A DNA stretch of 64,000 nucleotides from Oreocharis arfaki (taxonomy: Eukaryota; Chordata; Aves; Passeriformes; Paramythiidae), in assembly GCA_013398015.1 (NCBI GenBank), contig VZRR01011621.1, positions 124,001-188,000 on the forward strand, read 5' to 3'. A model generated the notes under the pieces. The model was not told the DNA's origin. It saw only the letters and a program-made list of their open reading frames with translations, and made no database searches. The position numbers and the translations under genes are program-made. Shown here piece by piece: positions 46,187 to 60,400 of the stretch (positions are counted from its first letter, which is position 1; every line of letters starts with the position of its first letter).

Positions 46187-49171
46187 GTAAGCTATGCAAT
46201 CAGCACCCTCATCAAAACACTCGAACCTCCCTGCAGTCCCACTTCCTCCCAGCATCACCAGGGTTCTCTCTGCTGTTAGAGCAGAGCAGCCATCCATGTG
46301 TGTGGCCGTACAAAAATCATGCAGAGTCTATGGGGATGTAACCCACACTCTCAAGCAGGCCCCATGCATTGGGAACAAGTAGACACCAAGGTCTAAGCTT
46401 GCATACTCATATATGGGCCTCCAGAGACCCTTACTTTCTAACAGGCTCCTAAAACTCCTAAACCAGATTGGGGCAGGGTCCCATTCATGGGCCAGAGATG
46501 TCTCCATTACACTAGGTAATTCTCCTCTATGCATAGATTTTTACAGTCAGACATCCCCCAGTAAAGAGAGACACCTTGTCCAGCCCTCTCACAAGCTAAT
46601 GGCTCTCTCCCCTTTATGAAATGGAGAAAGGATTATGGAAGCAGGCAGTCCCAAGGGTACCGGGGGATCTGGAGAGTTTCAGCCTGGACTGGAAAGGGAG
46701 TCAGTGCCTTTCTCTTTTCTCATACGTACCAAGTTAAATATTTATGAACATGCTTCTCTGAAAATGGGTAATTCAGCTGCTCACTCTGTGTCTCTTTCCC
46801 TTGTGGGAAATGCAAAGTATTAATCAGAGGAAAGGGTTTCATTCATGTAGAAGGGACACTGTGTTTGACAGGTTTCTTGCCTGCTACTGAAGGACAGCTC
46901 CTCCCCTCCTGGTGCCTGCGGTTGTTTTGGAAAGCAAGTGCACACTGGTGCAGTTGACAGCATAGGTGTGGATAAAAATGGTCTGTAACAGTCATCCAAC
47001 ACCATTAAGTAGGCACCTCCTCATGCTATGAGGATAATTACATGAATTAGGGCCCGATTGTGCTCCTGAAATCAAAAGTACTGAAAACATTTACTTCAGG
47101 AACAGCAGCAGGATTAACTCCAAAGACAGTCAATTTGATAACTGGGGAAACAGATGGGGCATAGTGCCTTCATAAAGAAATTGGTTGGCATAGGCTTTAC
47201 TCTTAAATGTACCTTTGTTACAGCTTAATTGCTGCCGGCCTTTGGTAGGGATGAGTGGTGCTTTGGTGGGGGAGGGTGGTCAGTGTTCCTGAGAAGGATC
47301 AAAGGAGTGAGATCAGATCAGGGAGAAAATTGGATGGATGGAGGAAAGAGAAGTGGAAGTGCAGGAAGCAGGGAGAGGGGAGCTGGCCATGTATGAATGG
47401 GTGGTGGAATAGCAGCTGCCGGAGACTTTGGGTCTGAGCAGAGATCTCCAGCAGGGAGACACCAGGTCTGCAAACTGAATGAATGGGGAAAGCTGGAGCA
47501 GAGCCTGGAGTTACATATTGCTGCATTTCTAAAGATTCTTGTTTGCATACCGTTTGGAGACTTCCTCCCTGAACAAAGGAGTTCATATTTTAAATGAATT
47601 CCTTTAAACAGCATGGGAGATAAAGGAATAATAAAATATTTACCATGAGACGAAGAGGATGCTGTTGTATTGCAGCTTTCAAATCCCTGATTTCTGCCAA
47701 GGGAACATAGAAAGGGAAAGGCAAGGCTGGACGGTATCCTTCAAAATGCTTGGTTTCCATTAATCAAGCCCAGTGTTAGCAGGCGATCTGAATAGCAGAT
47801 CTCTCTGGTACCCAGGAATCTGTTGGTAAAACACATTTCAAGTGAAAGTAATGTGCTTGTTCGAGATTTTGGGAAGTGGTTCAAAAGCCAAATGGATAAT
47901 GTTGTCCCAATAAAAAGGATACAAAGGTTAAAACACCATTTTGCTTGGAGGCATTATGATATTTTAGGTGAAGAACAAAAATTTATAACCAATATTTAGA
48001 GTCTGTGATGCACAGGCTGGAATTCTAGAAGGATATAAATTCTCTAAGGGTATTTTCATTTAGGAATAGGTGTTTTATAAAGTGATTTGGGTTTGTTGGT
48101 GAGGTTTTTTTTTGGAGTGGATAATGTACCATTTATTCACAATCACTTGTGCGTACCTCGTAGAATTCAACTCCTGATTTACGTCTCACTTGTTCTTTCC
48201 TTAAAGGATTGTTAAAACTAGAGAAATATGAGTACACTGAATATTTCATGGGTTAAATATGATTCTTTAACTTGTATCTATGGAGACATAGGCCACATGC
48301 ATTAATATTTTGCATGAAGGAAGATGGCTTTCCTCATCAACACATGCACACACTGTCCATTAAGAAGACATTGTAAGACACTTAACATTTCCTAATAAAA
48401 GGAATGTTATGGTTATGGATGCAAAAAGGGATGGGAGTTTGATTTATTCTCCTGTAACCTAACACAGACATTGCAAAAAGACTTCAAGCTCACAATATCT
48501 ACTTTATAGTAAAATAATTGATAGCATCATTAACCAGTGAATGGTATATTAAGGCAATTACTGGTAGAGTCAGGCAACAAATCCACTGTTATCCCACTTG
48601 TAATTGAGTATGCTTCTTTCAGTTACAAACTGCAGTTCAGTTGTGCAAAAATCTAAATTCACATTGCCATTTCGTAAAAAAAAAAATCACGAAATTTTCT
48701 CTGAATGGAACTGGGACCTGTACTAAGCGTGGTTATTATACACGTTTGATACACGTTTGATGTTTACATATGGCACCAAATTGCATGTCAAAATAACATC
48801 TCAATGTAAGCATCAGTTTACGTAACCATCGTAGTGTTACACTTGGGCAAATAAAAGGAATACAGTCTCTGAATATTAAGATTAAATTAAATTCTGCATA
48901 TCTGTATAAAGCAAGATTCTCTGGACTGTATCTGGTACGCTAGATCAGTGAATGTTTAGGAACGGTCTATGAAAAGCTCAGCATTTACTCCAATCCATCC
49001 ATTCTTGGAGGATTTTGATGGACACTGCTTGCAAATACAAGTACATTTGACTGTTTTGCTTCACCTGCACCTGACTCATACTAAATTACTTCTGATCTCA
49101 TTGTAGACAGCCAGGGAAGACTGGGAGTGCACTTGTGTATGTCAGGCAAAATGAGCTAACTCTGCAAATTT

Positions 49172-49235
49172 TGTTTATTTCTTAACTATTTCTTAACTCG
49201 TTTATTTCTTAACTTAAACTTTGTTTATTTCTTAA
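49172..49235. repeat. Degenerate short tandem repeat (TTTATTTCTTAACT)
   Basis: Four spaced, imperfect copies of TTTATTTCTTAAC(T) occur within some 65 bases in KCNC1 intron 1. Confidence 0.8.
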
Positions 49236-52200
49236 TAATCAGTCACCAATCATTTGTCTTTAGGTGCAACAGTCAACAGTTGCTTGTTGAAACAATAGTG
49301 GCTGATTTTAATTAATTGGTACTTTTCTGCACGCTAATTTCTTAAATAATGTAGCTCTTTCTAAAAAGAGGAAACACTTAAAAAATTGCATCATCTTCTG
49401 TATCTGTAGTAAGAAAAGATAGCTTGTTTCAAGACACCTCTTTCTGTAAGATAAACGGGTATTACACTTCTCCTTAACTTAAAGAATCCACATTTGGATA
49501 TCAGAGGCAAAGTCTGGTAACTGGAGTTCTCAACAGAGTAACACACAAGGTTATGGAAAATATCTAGGGATCCAGGAGGATTGTCAAAAGCATCTGTCCA
49601 GGCAGCTAAATGTCACTGCACACACCTAAACTGGCAAGATGTTTCTTTGAATCTCATTAGAACTGTCTTTTTGCATTATCAGACAACTTTGTAGATTTAT
49701 TTTTCCTAAGTAGGCACAGAGGGGGAAATAGGGTGACCCAGAAAGCCACAGAGGTACACTAAAGCAGCAGAGAGTTACCCTGTAGGACAGTTCTTGCCCT
49801 CTGTACTTAGTAGACTTCATAGGTCCCTCAGTACACAAACGTGTGAAAAATATTTTCTTGGCATCCTTTCTCCTTTATATTTATGTCTGGTCATGCTGTT
49901 CTTCCACGAGTAAAGCTCCCACTGACTTCCTGAGGAGTTTGGCCTGCAGGTATCTAACATATTTATTCCCCTTCCTCCTCCTCCTCCTGCACAGCAGGAT
50001 AAGGTTGTGTTTGTGTTAATTCACATTCCTTGGGTTACTCAGTGTTTGGGAATGAGGAGCTTTCAGCTGAGATTCTGCGCTACTGCTCACATTCAAATTA
50101 GACAGTTAAGCTTTATTAATGAACCCTCAGGAAAGCTTTTGTAGTCCTTCCAAATAAACGTTTTTAGTGTTTTTAAATAAAAGCTGGTTGGGGTCCTATG
50201 GAAAGTCCTCAACAGCTTGACTTGCAATCCTGGCATATGCTGTACCGCTTTGATCTGTAAGAGGAAAAGCAAAACTCTCACTCACCCTTCGCTCATGTTT
50301 TCCCTTCACATCCTGCAGAAGAATTTGCTTTCCTCAGTGGGTGACTTTTGAAGGACAATTTTCTGACACTGAGAAGGAGATAAGGAAAAGGAGAGTGGTA
50401 AAGAGATGAGAAAAAGGTATTCCCCAGGGATTTTTTTCCGTCTTTCTTTTATACATTCAAGAGCATTTCAATCTTGCTGTGTTCACTTAAAGTGATTTTT
50501 CTCTATATAAAGTACAAGTCACAGGTATAAAAAGGCTTATGGGATCCTGGTTCCTGAATAACCATACTATCTTGAGGATTAGAGGCTGGGGTGACTCTGC
50601 TCCTTCCTTACCCCTGACCGGCATGGCTTGGCTCAGGAGCTGAGGCAGGTGTCAGGGGGTGCGAACAGATACTCCTCATCCTTCACAAGGGGAGCTTGTT
50701 CCACAGATGTGTGATGCGGGACACGCTTGGCACAGGAGCACTCCAAAGACAGTGGTCTGGGGACTGCCACCAGAGCACGAGCAGACAGGGAGAGAGGGGA
50801 TGAGACCTGCCCCGCTCGCTTTCCTCTGCCCTCCTCAGGGACAGCTTCAAAGGGACCCCAATGGAGCTGCTCTCCCACCTTGAGCTTTTCTGGAAGGTCT
50901 CTCCTGCAGAGGCATATCTAATCCTGCACTGAAGCTGGCTGCAGGAATTCTCACCATACACTTTGACAATTAATGAGACAGCCTAATTTTAACTGCACAC
51001 TGCATTATAGCTCTGGAAAAATGAGAATCTTTCCACATCAAATGAGGTTTCCCTTGCACTTGTAGTATAATGGAATTACAGACATCTATTAACTACCATT
51101 CTGTCATCCATTATTAATAGAGTCCCTAAAATTCCATTTTATTCCTATTTTCTCCCATCAAGGAACATGTTACTGCAAATCCTTATATAACCCATTAGAG
51201 ACCATGGTAGTCTTCTCTGCATCCTGACCAAAGAAACCTTTGCAATGCCAGTTAGAAGGTGCTCACTGCTCACACCGAGTCTCACATCCAGTCCCTATGA
51301 AATTGGTCAGGGTGGGAGCAGGTACACAAGTAACTCCTGGGAATTGTATGTCCGACTTCAGAAGGAATGCGTTTCTAAACTACCACACACGCACACCAAA
51401 AAAAAAAAAAATCAGAACAACCATGCAGAATCATGACTTCACCAGTTTGAGCTGTTCAGAAACACACAGGAAGATAGAACGTCTGCCCAGAAAATCTTAC
51501 AATCTCTTTGAAGTCACGATCTCACAGGGAGATGAGAGAGATGATGTTACCCACCTGACAAATCCATGGCTGCCTAGTACAGACTTAGCAGTTTTGGTTC
51601 AAGGACATTTTTTAAAAATCTATTTGCCTATTTCCAATTTTATTTCTATTATTCCAAAACCTTAAAAAGGAACAGCATCTGTTGCCATTTTAATTTAATT
51701 TTTTTTTTAATCTCACTTAATTTTAATGTTTCTAGGTTACAAAATTTACTTGATTTAGCCAAGGCTATGATTGTATGGATCATACCATCATATGCATACA
51801 CATATATATGCCTTCCTATTGCTGCCACCTCCTACGATGCTGAGTGGGATTTCCATATGAGGAAGGACTTCAAAATTAAACCACCCCAAAATATTTCTGC
51901 AAAAGTAACCGTGGTGCCACTGAAATCAATGTGAATTTAGTTGCTGGGTTCAGAAAGATATTTGGTCCCTTCCCTCTTTAATCAATCCCTGTGTGCCTTC
52001 AGTTATTTTCTTTGCCCTTCTCCTGACATTTGCTGTTTTGGTTTTGGTTAGGGCAAAAAAGGCAACAAAATCCTGGTATTCTCTGTTGGTCTATCATGAG
52101 ACAAAGGATAAAATGATCTGTGGATCAATTATAATATTTCTATTTTAGAACTGCTCACAAAAATGTGGCATATTAGACTATACCTAGGAAAACCATTTTT

Positions 52201-52659
52201 CCATCTTCTTCTTCCCTTCTGCTGTGCGGTCTAGTGTTTAACAGTATTTGTCTTTCTTATTTGTAAAAATAGTGAAATGATCTGTGTATATTTATGGTAG
52301 TACTTTAGTAAAGTCTATACATACTGCCTTTCTCTTAACATAAGGAGAGATGTTAGCAAATCAGCAACAGCGGGCCCAGCCTTGCCATTATTGAAACTCA
52401 GTGCCAAAATTACCCCCAGCTTCAAGGATAGAAATGAACTTTCCTGCAGTGTGGTTCAGGATAACAAATTAATTGCTGTGTACTGCTTTTTTTAATAGAC
52501 ACGATATTGTGTGTTTCCATTCCAAAGCACTGAAGTGCAATAGATCTTAGCCATTTATTAGGAGCATACATATTCAAATACATGTTTTCATAATCCTTTA
52601 AAGACATGAGCATCTTTAGCACACTGCATCAAAACATAGAGCTCTAATACTGACAAAGC

Positions 52660-53560
52660 TCATCATGATCTTATTGGCACTTTTTACTGCAAAGGACTAT
52701 AGAATACATCCCCCTTTAAACCACATGACTTCAATTAATGTTCAACTAAATCATATCCAAGTGCTGTGTTTCATAATAAAAAGGGCAAGCAGGGGTATTC
52801 AGATTGAAAAATTGGGCCCTAATTGATAATCAAGTGCATAATTCTTTCTCATGCATATACAGATGGCAAAACTGAGTTTCCATTTTGTATGAGCTTGATT
52901 TTATGCAATTTCAGTGCATTCTCTGAGGATAAGACTAATAGAAAAGCCGTTTTGAGATCTTTGCAATTGTCTTACAATTAGCTTCTCAGTTGCTATATGC
53001 TGAATTTGATCTGAGGAAAGAACACTTTAGAAGGCTGACTTGGCTTTCTCTGCTGAATATTGAATTACATAAATATGTGATTCACTCCAAATGGTACACA
53101 GAAGCGGTAGGATCGGATGAAATCAGAGAAATCTATGAATCCATGGAGAACCACCTCCTCCCCCTGGAATATAAACCAAATGCTGTCATTTCTGGAATAA
53201 TTTTTACATCTCTCTCCTGTGCTCACTAAGTAACCAGATTTTGCTATCTTCACTCCTACTCGCGTAGTGATAGCTTACTCCAGGAATATCCCCATTTCCT
53301 TCAGGCTGAGAACAAGGTACCACCCAACACGGGTAAAGGTGAAAGGACCAGGCCCTAATTGATTTTAATTTCTTTCTGATAAGATTTATAAAATGTAACA
53401 GAAGCGCTAATCAATCATGCAATAAAAATTATGAATAAATTGCAGGCCAAGGCTTTTTGCAGTGATTGCTTATGATGTAAGACCCTTTAATGACAGTAGG
53501 TTAAAATTGCATTGTAATGGCCTTTTGTAAATGCAATAAATCTCAGGTTTCAGTGCACTG
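52660..53560. promoter_or_regulatory. Possible conserved non-coding block in KCNC1 intron 1
   Basis: Repeat-free sequence with many homeodomain- and POU-type motifs (CCCTAATTGATAATCAAG, AATCAATCATGCAATAAA, TTATGAATAAATTGCAGG). It also contains an 79-codon open frame at 52990-53229. It may be an enhancer or, less likely, an unassigned exon. Confidence 0.3.
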
Positions 53561-56500
53561 CAGACAGCCAGCTATGTGTGTGCTGCACATGAGCTACCAA
53601 CACAGGCACACGCTGCTGGCACACACTTACGTAATTATGTTGATACTTCAGGAGCAGCAGTAAATCTCAGCACTGCTAGATTTACTTTGAAAAATCTTGG
53701 GTCAAGACCACTGAGGTGTCATGACTACAAGAAATAGCTTAAAATATCATACTGGCTTTTTACTTGGAAACCTGGGAGAGCATGTCCTTTTTAAGAAGCA
53801 ATGAAGTGGATTATTTGGTTTTAAATAGCAAAGGCAAAACCTATTGCTGTCGAGTCTTATAATTTTCAGAGGCAAATACAAGTTAAAACATGCATTTTCA
53901 TCTGCACAATCAAACCAAATTGATCATCTTTTCTGAATTTCCTTGATCATCTACCCATTCACAAAAAGATTAAATGTACACAGAGAAACATCAACAGTTG
54001 CTTAATAACTACTTATTTCACCTGCAGCAGAGTTCCTATTGCTGCCCACGTTTGCCTTCAAAAAACATATTTTTAAATACAGAATGATCTGGTCACCTCA
54101 GGTTGCTTATCATTTAAGATATATAAGAAATTTAGCTGCGGATTTCCCTTGAAAATTCATTTCAATACCCCTGTTCTATTTATCAGTTTGGGCTTCTTGC
54201 AGTCTTCATTACACTGGATCAATTGACACATATAGATGGTGGAGGCCAGTTCTGTGATTTATCTGGTTATTAATTAAATTAAAACCTTCAGTCAGAATGA
54301 TTCAGACTTGATAACAGACTTCAAAACAAAATTAATAGGAAGAAATCTCTAAAATGTTATGCACCTACAACCTCCAGCAGAAGGGAGGTCGTGTCCTGGA
54401 GCAGAAAAGGACACAGGCAAGAAGCTAACAGACCATCATTAAAATCCCACCCAACCTTGTAGGGCCGTGGTTCCCACTATCACTGATTTTAGTGGGATCC
54501 AGCCAGGGACCCATGCAGACCTACTTCAGGTAAAATTTTTCAGGGCAAGGACAATTGTGTAATTGCCACAACACGCAATGCAAAAGGGCTTGCCTTCACA
54601 GCAGCCTTTGATCTCTACTCTAAAAACACCACAACATGATCTTAGCCACATTGTGCTATTCCCGTTTCCCTTTTTAGTATGGATCTCCCCTTCGCTTCTA
54701 GTGAGGAGTTCTGCAAGAAATCTAGTGACAGTACGTCTTAGCACTTCTCGGGAATGTGTCCCGCATAATGCTGAGCTGATTTTAGCTCAGGGCTTTTCTT
54801 GTAAGGACAAACCAAGAACAACCTGACTGTGCTGTGATAGCTCAACCAGTACCTGGACTGAGGCAATCACTGTGGGGTGGTGTTTGGTTTTCTGGTTTTA
54901 GGGCAGTAGCAGATCAGCTTAGGCTGGAATTTTGCTTAAGCGATATTGAAATTTAGTGTTCTGTTGTTTAGTGTTCAGTTGATGGGAGCTCACTGTCCAT
55001 CCTACCAAGAAGTCCCTGAGGTGCTAGTGATTTTATTAAAAGACCTAATGTAAATTTCAAAACTGTATAGATTACTTAAAATGTTAGTTATGTCTAAGCA
55101 GCAGGAAATCAATAGTTCAAAAGTGCATTCACTGTTCTAAAGAAAGCATCTTTTGGAGAAACTGCTCTGCTAAGCAAAGAAGCTCAGTTTTCACTGTGTC
55201 AGTGGCATGGACTACAGGCAAATAAAAGGTGTGAAATTCAGTAAAAATTCTATAGCATCTTCAACTCCAAACCACGAATTTGTCTTCATGCACATACTAC
55301 CATCAGCTATAGGAACTCCTAAAACTGTGCATTTACTGTTCTCAAAGGATATCTTGCTTAGGACAGCAGGGTGAGCCTTGGTTCTCACTACATGGTTTTG
55401 AACATTCGTTCAGAACATTCCTACATCCTCAGATGTATACACAGACCTACATGGTGGAAATTTACTAGAAAAAAGGAAAAAAAAAATCCAAAAAAACAAC
55501 CACCCTAAAAGAGCCCTCAAAGCTGAGACTTGGACAAATCATTGCAAGCAACTGAATTAATGCAGTCTATGGAGTAAGCATTTGTTGGAAGATCTGACCA
55601 AAGTCAGATGCTTGCCTGTGTTAGCTCTGAAGAATCCTCTCAGGGGGAGCATCTGCAGCATGCCAATAGTGCAAAGGCAGGTCACACACATACAGCTCAG
55701 CAAATGAGCATTTGCAGGGGCACAAGCACACAAACACTGCGTTTTATCAGCTCAGTATGGCACACCATTTGGGTATGCCTCAGCCCCTCTCATTTTCTAT
55801 TAATTTTACTGTGTGTGAAATCATATAATATGTTTAATCTTAGTATGTCATTTTCAAAACAGAAAACCAGGATTCCTCAGGTTACTTGTTTTGTGTTTTT
55901 TTCCTCTCCCTTACTATATGTTTATTACAGTAGCTAGCACAATAGAGTTATAATTTCTGTGACACCTCTAAATGCTTGTACTATAAAAACAGCAAGTTGA
56001 CAGCATCTAAGGAAAGGCTTTACACTATACTCAGATGTAGTGTTTTCCAAACCAACCTGGACTGCAGCAGATGATCACCCAAGGCTGTGATCCTTCCAAA
56101 GGTGGAGGATGTGCCTGAGCTGTGGTGGCCAGTGCACAGACAGCAGGGCTTCTCCATCACCACCTTCTCCATCACCCCTGCATCAAGGAAATCTAGCAGT
56201 CACTTCCTACATCTTCACTTCTGAGGGAGACGCATGAAAGAGTGTCACCATGTGAGTTCAAACTTAGAATTCCCAAAACACTAACCCTGCAGTTGGAATT
56301 TTTTAAAATGCATATTAAAATTTCCCAGTGCCTACAGTGTTGTCTCTGCCTGTACCCAAAACTGCCTTAGTACTGTTGGTAACTACCTTATATCAAAGCC
56401 TTCTTGATGCCCATAATTTTCCCTCACTAATAGGAAAAGTCCTTTAAATGTTCTTACCAAATACATACTGAATATAAGCTGTATTCAAAAACATACTCAA

Positions 56501-57294
56501 ATAAAACCAGGAGATATTTGTAGTGTCAAACAGTTCCCTGGATGCAATAATCTAATTACTTAGGTTATGTTACTGTTTTTTGCTTAGAATGTGAAATTTC
56601 AAATTTAATATTCTTTTCCAACTGCACAATTTCAAATTTTCATCCGTCTCTGCTCAAGAGCCCTCCCCACTTCACAAAGCTGCATAATCCAGGCAGTCAG
56701 TGAAGTTGATCCAATTTGCACAGCATGAAGAGTTCACAAACCAATATCCTGGGAAGATGGCAAAGCAGCATTTCCCAATAATGTGGAAGTAAGAGGCTGT
56801 TCTTCTGTGGTAATTCTGGGCTACTGAATTCAGCAAGATCAATAGCAGAAAACAGAAATACCTGGTGGCATTATTGGAGGTGGTCTAACGTTGGCATATG
56901 ACAAGACTGATCTTTTTATTTTCAGTCACTCGTTGGAAGCCAGTTCCTGTTAGGAAATAACCATATGTTCTCCTCATGCGTTGGACTCCAGGGTGAGCCA
57001 TGCACAATGATTTAGGGATCTCTGTGCAGCCCCTATGGAGAAGGAATGGGCAAAATGCACAGAAAAGTAGGAGATGATATGCAGAGTACATGATATGCAG
57101 AATTAGAGAGAGTCTGAGCAGTTCTGCCATGCTGCAAAGAGAGCTCCAAAGTCAGTGTGAAGACGCATCACATAATTTGTTTTGAAAAGACCTACATTTC
57201 CCAGGGCTATCAATCTGTCACCTTTCAGTTGTGCCATGGATATACAAGCATTCTCAAAATCTCTGAAGGCTGCCTTTTCATCAATATTTTAACA

Positions 57295-57425
57295 TAAACA
57301 TTCTTTTAATTTAAATGGAGATTGATCACTTACGTTTTATTACTTTTTAATAAAAACGCATTATCACCATTAAAGGAAAGTGATCTCAATTAAACCATTG
57401 CCAGGATAAATTTAACTTGGAAAAG
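57295..57425. promoter_or_regulatory. Possible conserved non-coding element in KCNC1 intron 1
   Basis: AT-rich, non-repetitive, with motif clusters such as TTTAATTTAAATGG, GATTGATCACTTACG and GTGATCTCAATTAAACC. It resembles vertebrate ultraconserved-type elements in texture only. Confidence 0.22.
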
Positions 57426-60400
57426 CACTTGAACAAGTCTTTGCTAGATCAGAGCCTTTTACAGCACGTATGCCTTAGTTCTGGTTTTAACAACCAACAC
57501 AGAAGTGATCAATGGACATTCTAGCTACTACACTCACTGCCTTCATGATACACTTAAAACTAGTCCAAAATCTACTGGAAACTGTGAAGGGTATATTGTT
57601 AAATATCCCTCTCTGCTGTAATTTACCTTATATAGGAAGACTTGCCAGGGGCGCTAATGAAGTGGAGACAGTTTTGCAGTTTTACCATCTGTTATCAAAT
57701 CTACTCCTGCTATAACAGAAACACGATTGTATTAGAACTTAGAAGTGACAAACATTGAAAAAAAATATTTTGTTTCGTTGTTTAAATAGCTTTGCTGCGT
57801 AGTCCAAAGAACAAAATGTTTGGACAATTAATGAAACATCTCAGGACTGCTTTGATTAAAAAGCAAGACACAGCAGAATAGTGAAAGAGTTGAACATAAC
57901 CACAACACAACAGAGAGGTATAAATAAGAAATCATGTTATCACACAGCCTTCAGGTTTAGACTTTAATTCAGGATAACGCACCCTATTTTTATATCCCAC
58001 AGAAAAAAAAGTCAACAAAAACCCATTTGAAATGTGAATGTCATTGAAAAATTTTAAAATGCTGCATCTACACTAGCTAATACGCGATGATTGTAGAGTG
58101 CTTAAGAACTGCATCCTCCTAACCCTCTTTCCGTCCTAAGTAAGGACCTTCGAGGTAAAAACTCCGAAGAACACTACAGTTTAGCTTCACTTATGTGCAC
58201 TGGACTAAAAATGAACACTTAATATTTATGTGAATCATTGTCAGTGTCAAGTGAGATGAAGCTTATAAAAATAGATCCAAATCAGGGAATGAGTTTTAAG
58301 ACTCAGTGGGTAAATGCCTCTTTACGTACGGTATTATTTATAGATATTTTTTAATCTGTTCTGTCATCTTGTCTCTTAAATTATTAGAAAGTAAGAAAGA
58401 AGGAACTATGGCAAATGTAGATGAAAGAGAAATCTTAATGGGAACTGTGGCGGGAATATGAGCAAAACCCAGGAAGTTTAAAGTTGTGCTCCTAAGCCCC
58501 TTGCATTCTATAGGTTCTGAATGAAAACAATTCCAGCCTATTTTGCAATTAAATATGTACTTTTTTTAACTAACTATGCTGTTGAAATAGGAGCAATGAT
58601 GTTTTCAAGATTCTCTGTTTGACATCCAAAAGACTTGCTACCACATCTGAAAACAAGCTGATCACAAGCTGATTTCAGGCATTGGGCTGAGTCTTGTCTC
58701 CGTGGTCTCGCAAATCCTTTGACATCCTACGTTAATCAAAGTCCCCTCTAGATGTAAATGTTGAGCTCACCGCGGCCACAACAGAAATTTCAGCATTGGA
58801 TCTCAGTTTTCTTAGCTCTCTTAGACGTCAATGACAACTGCAGATGGTCCCTAAGTTGATCCCCAAAGGTTCTAAGCATTAAAAACTTAAAATGTCGTTG
58901 TGGTAGCTTTATGCGTCTATTTGTCATCATCTGATAAGGAGACTGCCAGTACTAATATTGCCGTGCATCAACAAGACTCTGTGAGTCTCAACCATTTATG
59001 AAAATACTTTAAAAAGCTGCGACAAAAAGGACAAACTATAATGAAAATGTGACTAGAATTTGAAGCAAGTATTCAACATTGAAGGGCAAAATACTCAAGA
59101 CAATTAGGATGAAGGTCACCTTGTACTAAAATGCAAAGGATGGGGGCACATCCACAAGGCTTCTTGCAAACAGGGGAATGTTATGATTCACGTGTAGGAA
59201 TCTGGGGAGGTCAGGCTTACCTTCATTCTGCTAGCAGGTGGAGAACTCTCCTTTGAAGCAATTGGAGCCACTTCTTCCTTTAAACAGACACTTAAATGAC
59301 ACAACCTCTATCAGACAGGAAATAAAACCGGGTAAAGCAGGGAGCTACTCTCTCCCCTGGTTGTGGAATGGTGCACAGGGGGAATATGTACGCATAGGCT
59401 TTTGCTTTGACCATTCAGGTATCATTTTTACAAGCACCAAGGTGAAGAGGTTTTTGTACTCTCTTCATCCAGGTAGGGTTTCAATGTAGCTGTACGAGTG
59501 CTGAGAACAACACACAGAGCTGCTCTTTGATTTGAAGGCATTTCTTGCAAATATCAGCTTTTCCGGCTCTTGACTTCAATAGCAAGATCTAATTCAGACC
59601 AGTGAGAAATTGCATCTAATATTTCTGTACTAATTGTCCTAAATCCATTTTAGAAGTGAGATGTACATGTTTACAGGCACAAGAATTGCAGTAAATTTAA
59701 GCAGAGGTTGTAGACGTGAATGCTAGGAATAATTGCTTTTTTTTTTATTGCCATGAGGATATCTGAGGATATTGTTCATCCCGGTAGTCAACCAGGGTTT
59801 ATTTAGCAATGTCAGTCTAACAGATGCAATTTCCACTTCTGATAACTGTGGGCACATCATTAATTTTAGTAACTGCAAAACTCATAGTAGAAATACTTTT
59901 CTGCAACATCCCTTGCTTCTCACTTTGACAACTGCAGAAAATAAAAAATAAAAAGAAAATAGAGATTTCTGCTATGAGCTTGTACAAGTGTCCAGATACA
60001 GCAGTAGTTTAGTCTAAAGATCTGTAGTGTACACAGATGGCAAAAGGCTCACAAATACATCCAGAAATTATGTGTGAAAACTACATTCACAAGTCTTACA
60101 CTGTGTTTATTGAGAGACCAGGAACTGTATTTCGACAGGAATATCAATAAGGACATGGATTCAAATGAAAAAAAATATTTTCCATTTACTACCTACACTG
60201 CATAGGGTACTAGCTGTAATCAAGAAGAATTTCAGGATGCATGAAGCTCTCAAGCTGCATAATTCCCAATAACACTCAGTGGAGCTCTGCTATTAAAATG
60301 CCCACAGGCCACAAAAATGCTTTTAAGCCAACTTGGTAGCCCAAATTACAAATTCTAGTTAACAAAATTGACCACAGGCTCACAGCTTAGGGTAGAATGC

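Noticed and set aside
46187..46279. Extension of the KCNC1 exon to the stop at 46277-46279
   Set aside because: GTAAGC at 46187 is a good donor at the known Kv3 exon boundary; the read-through peptide is not channel-like.
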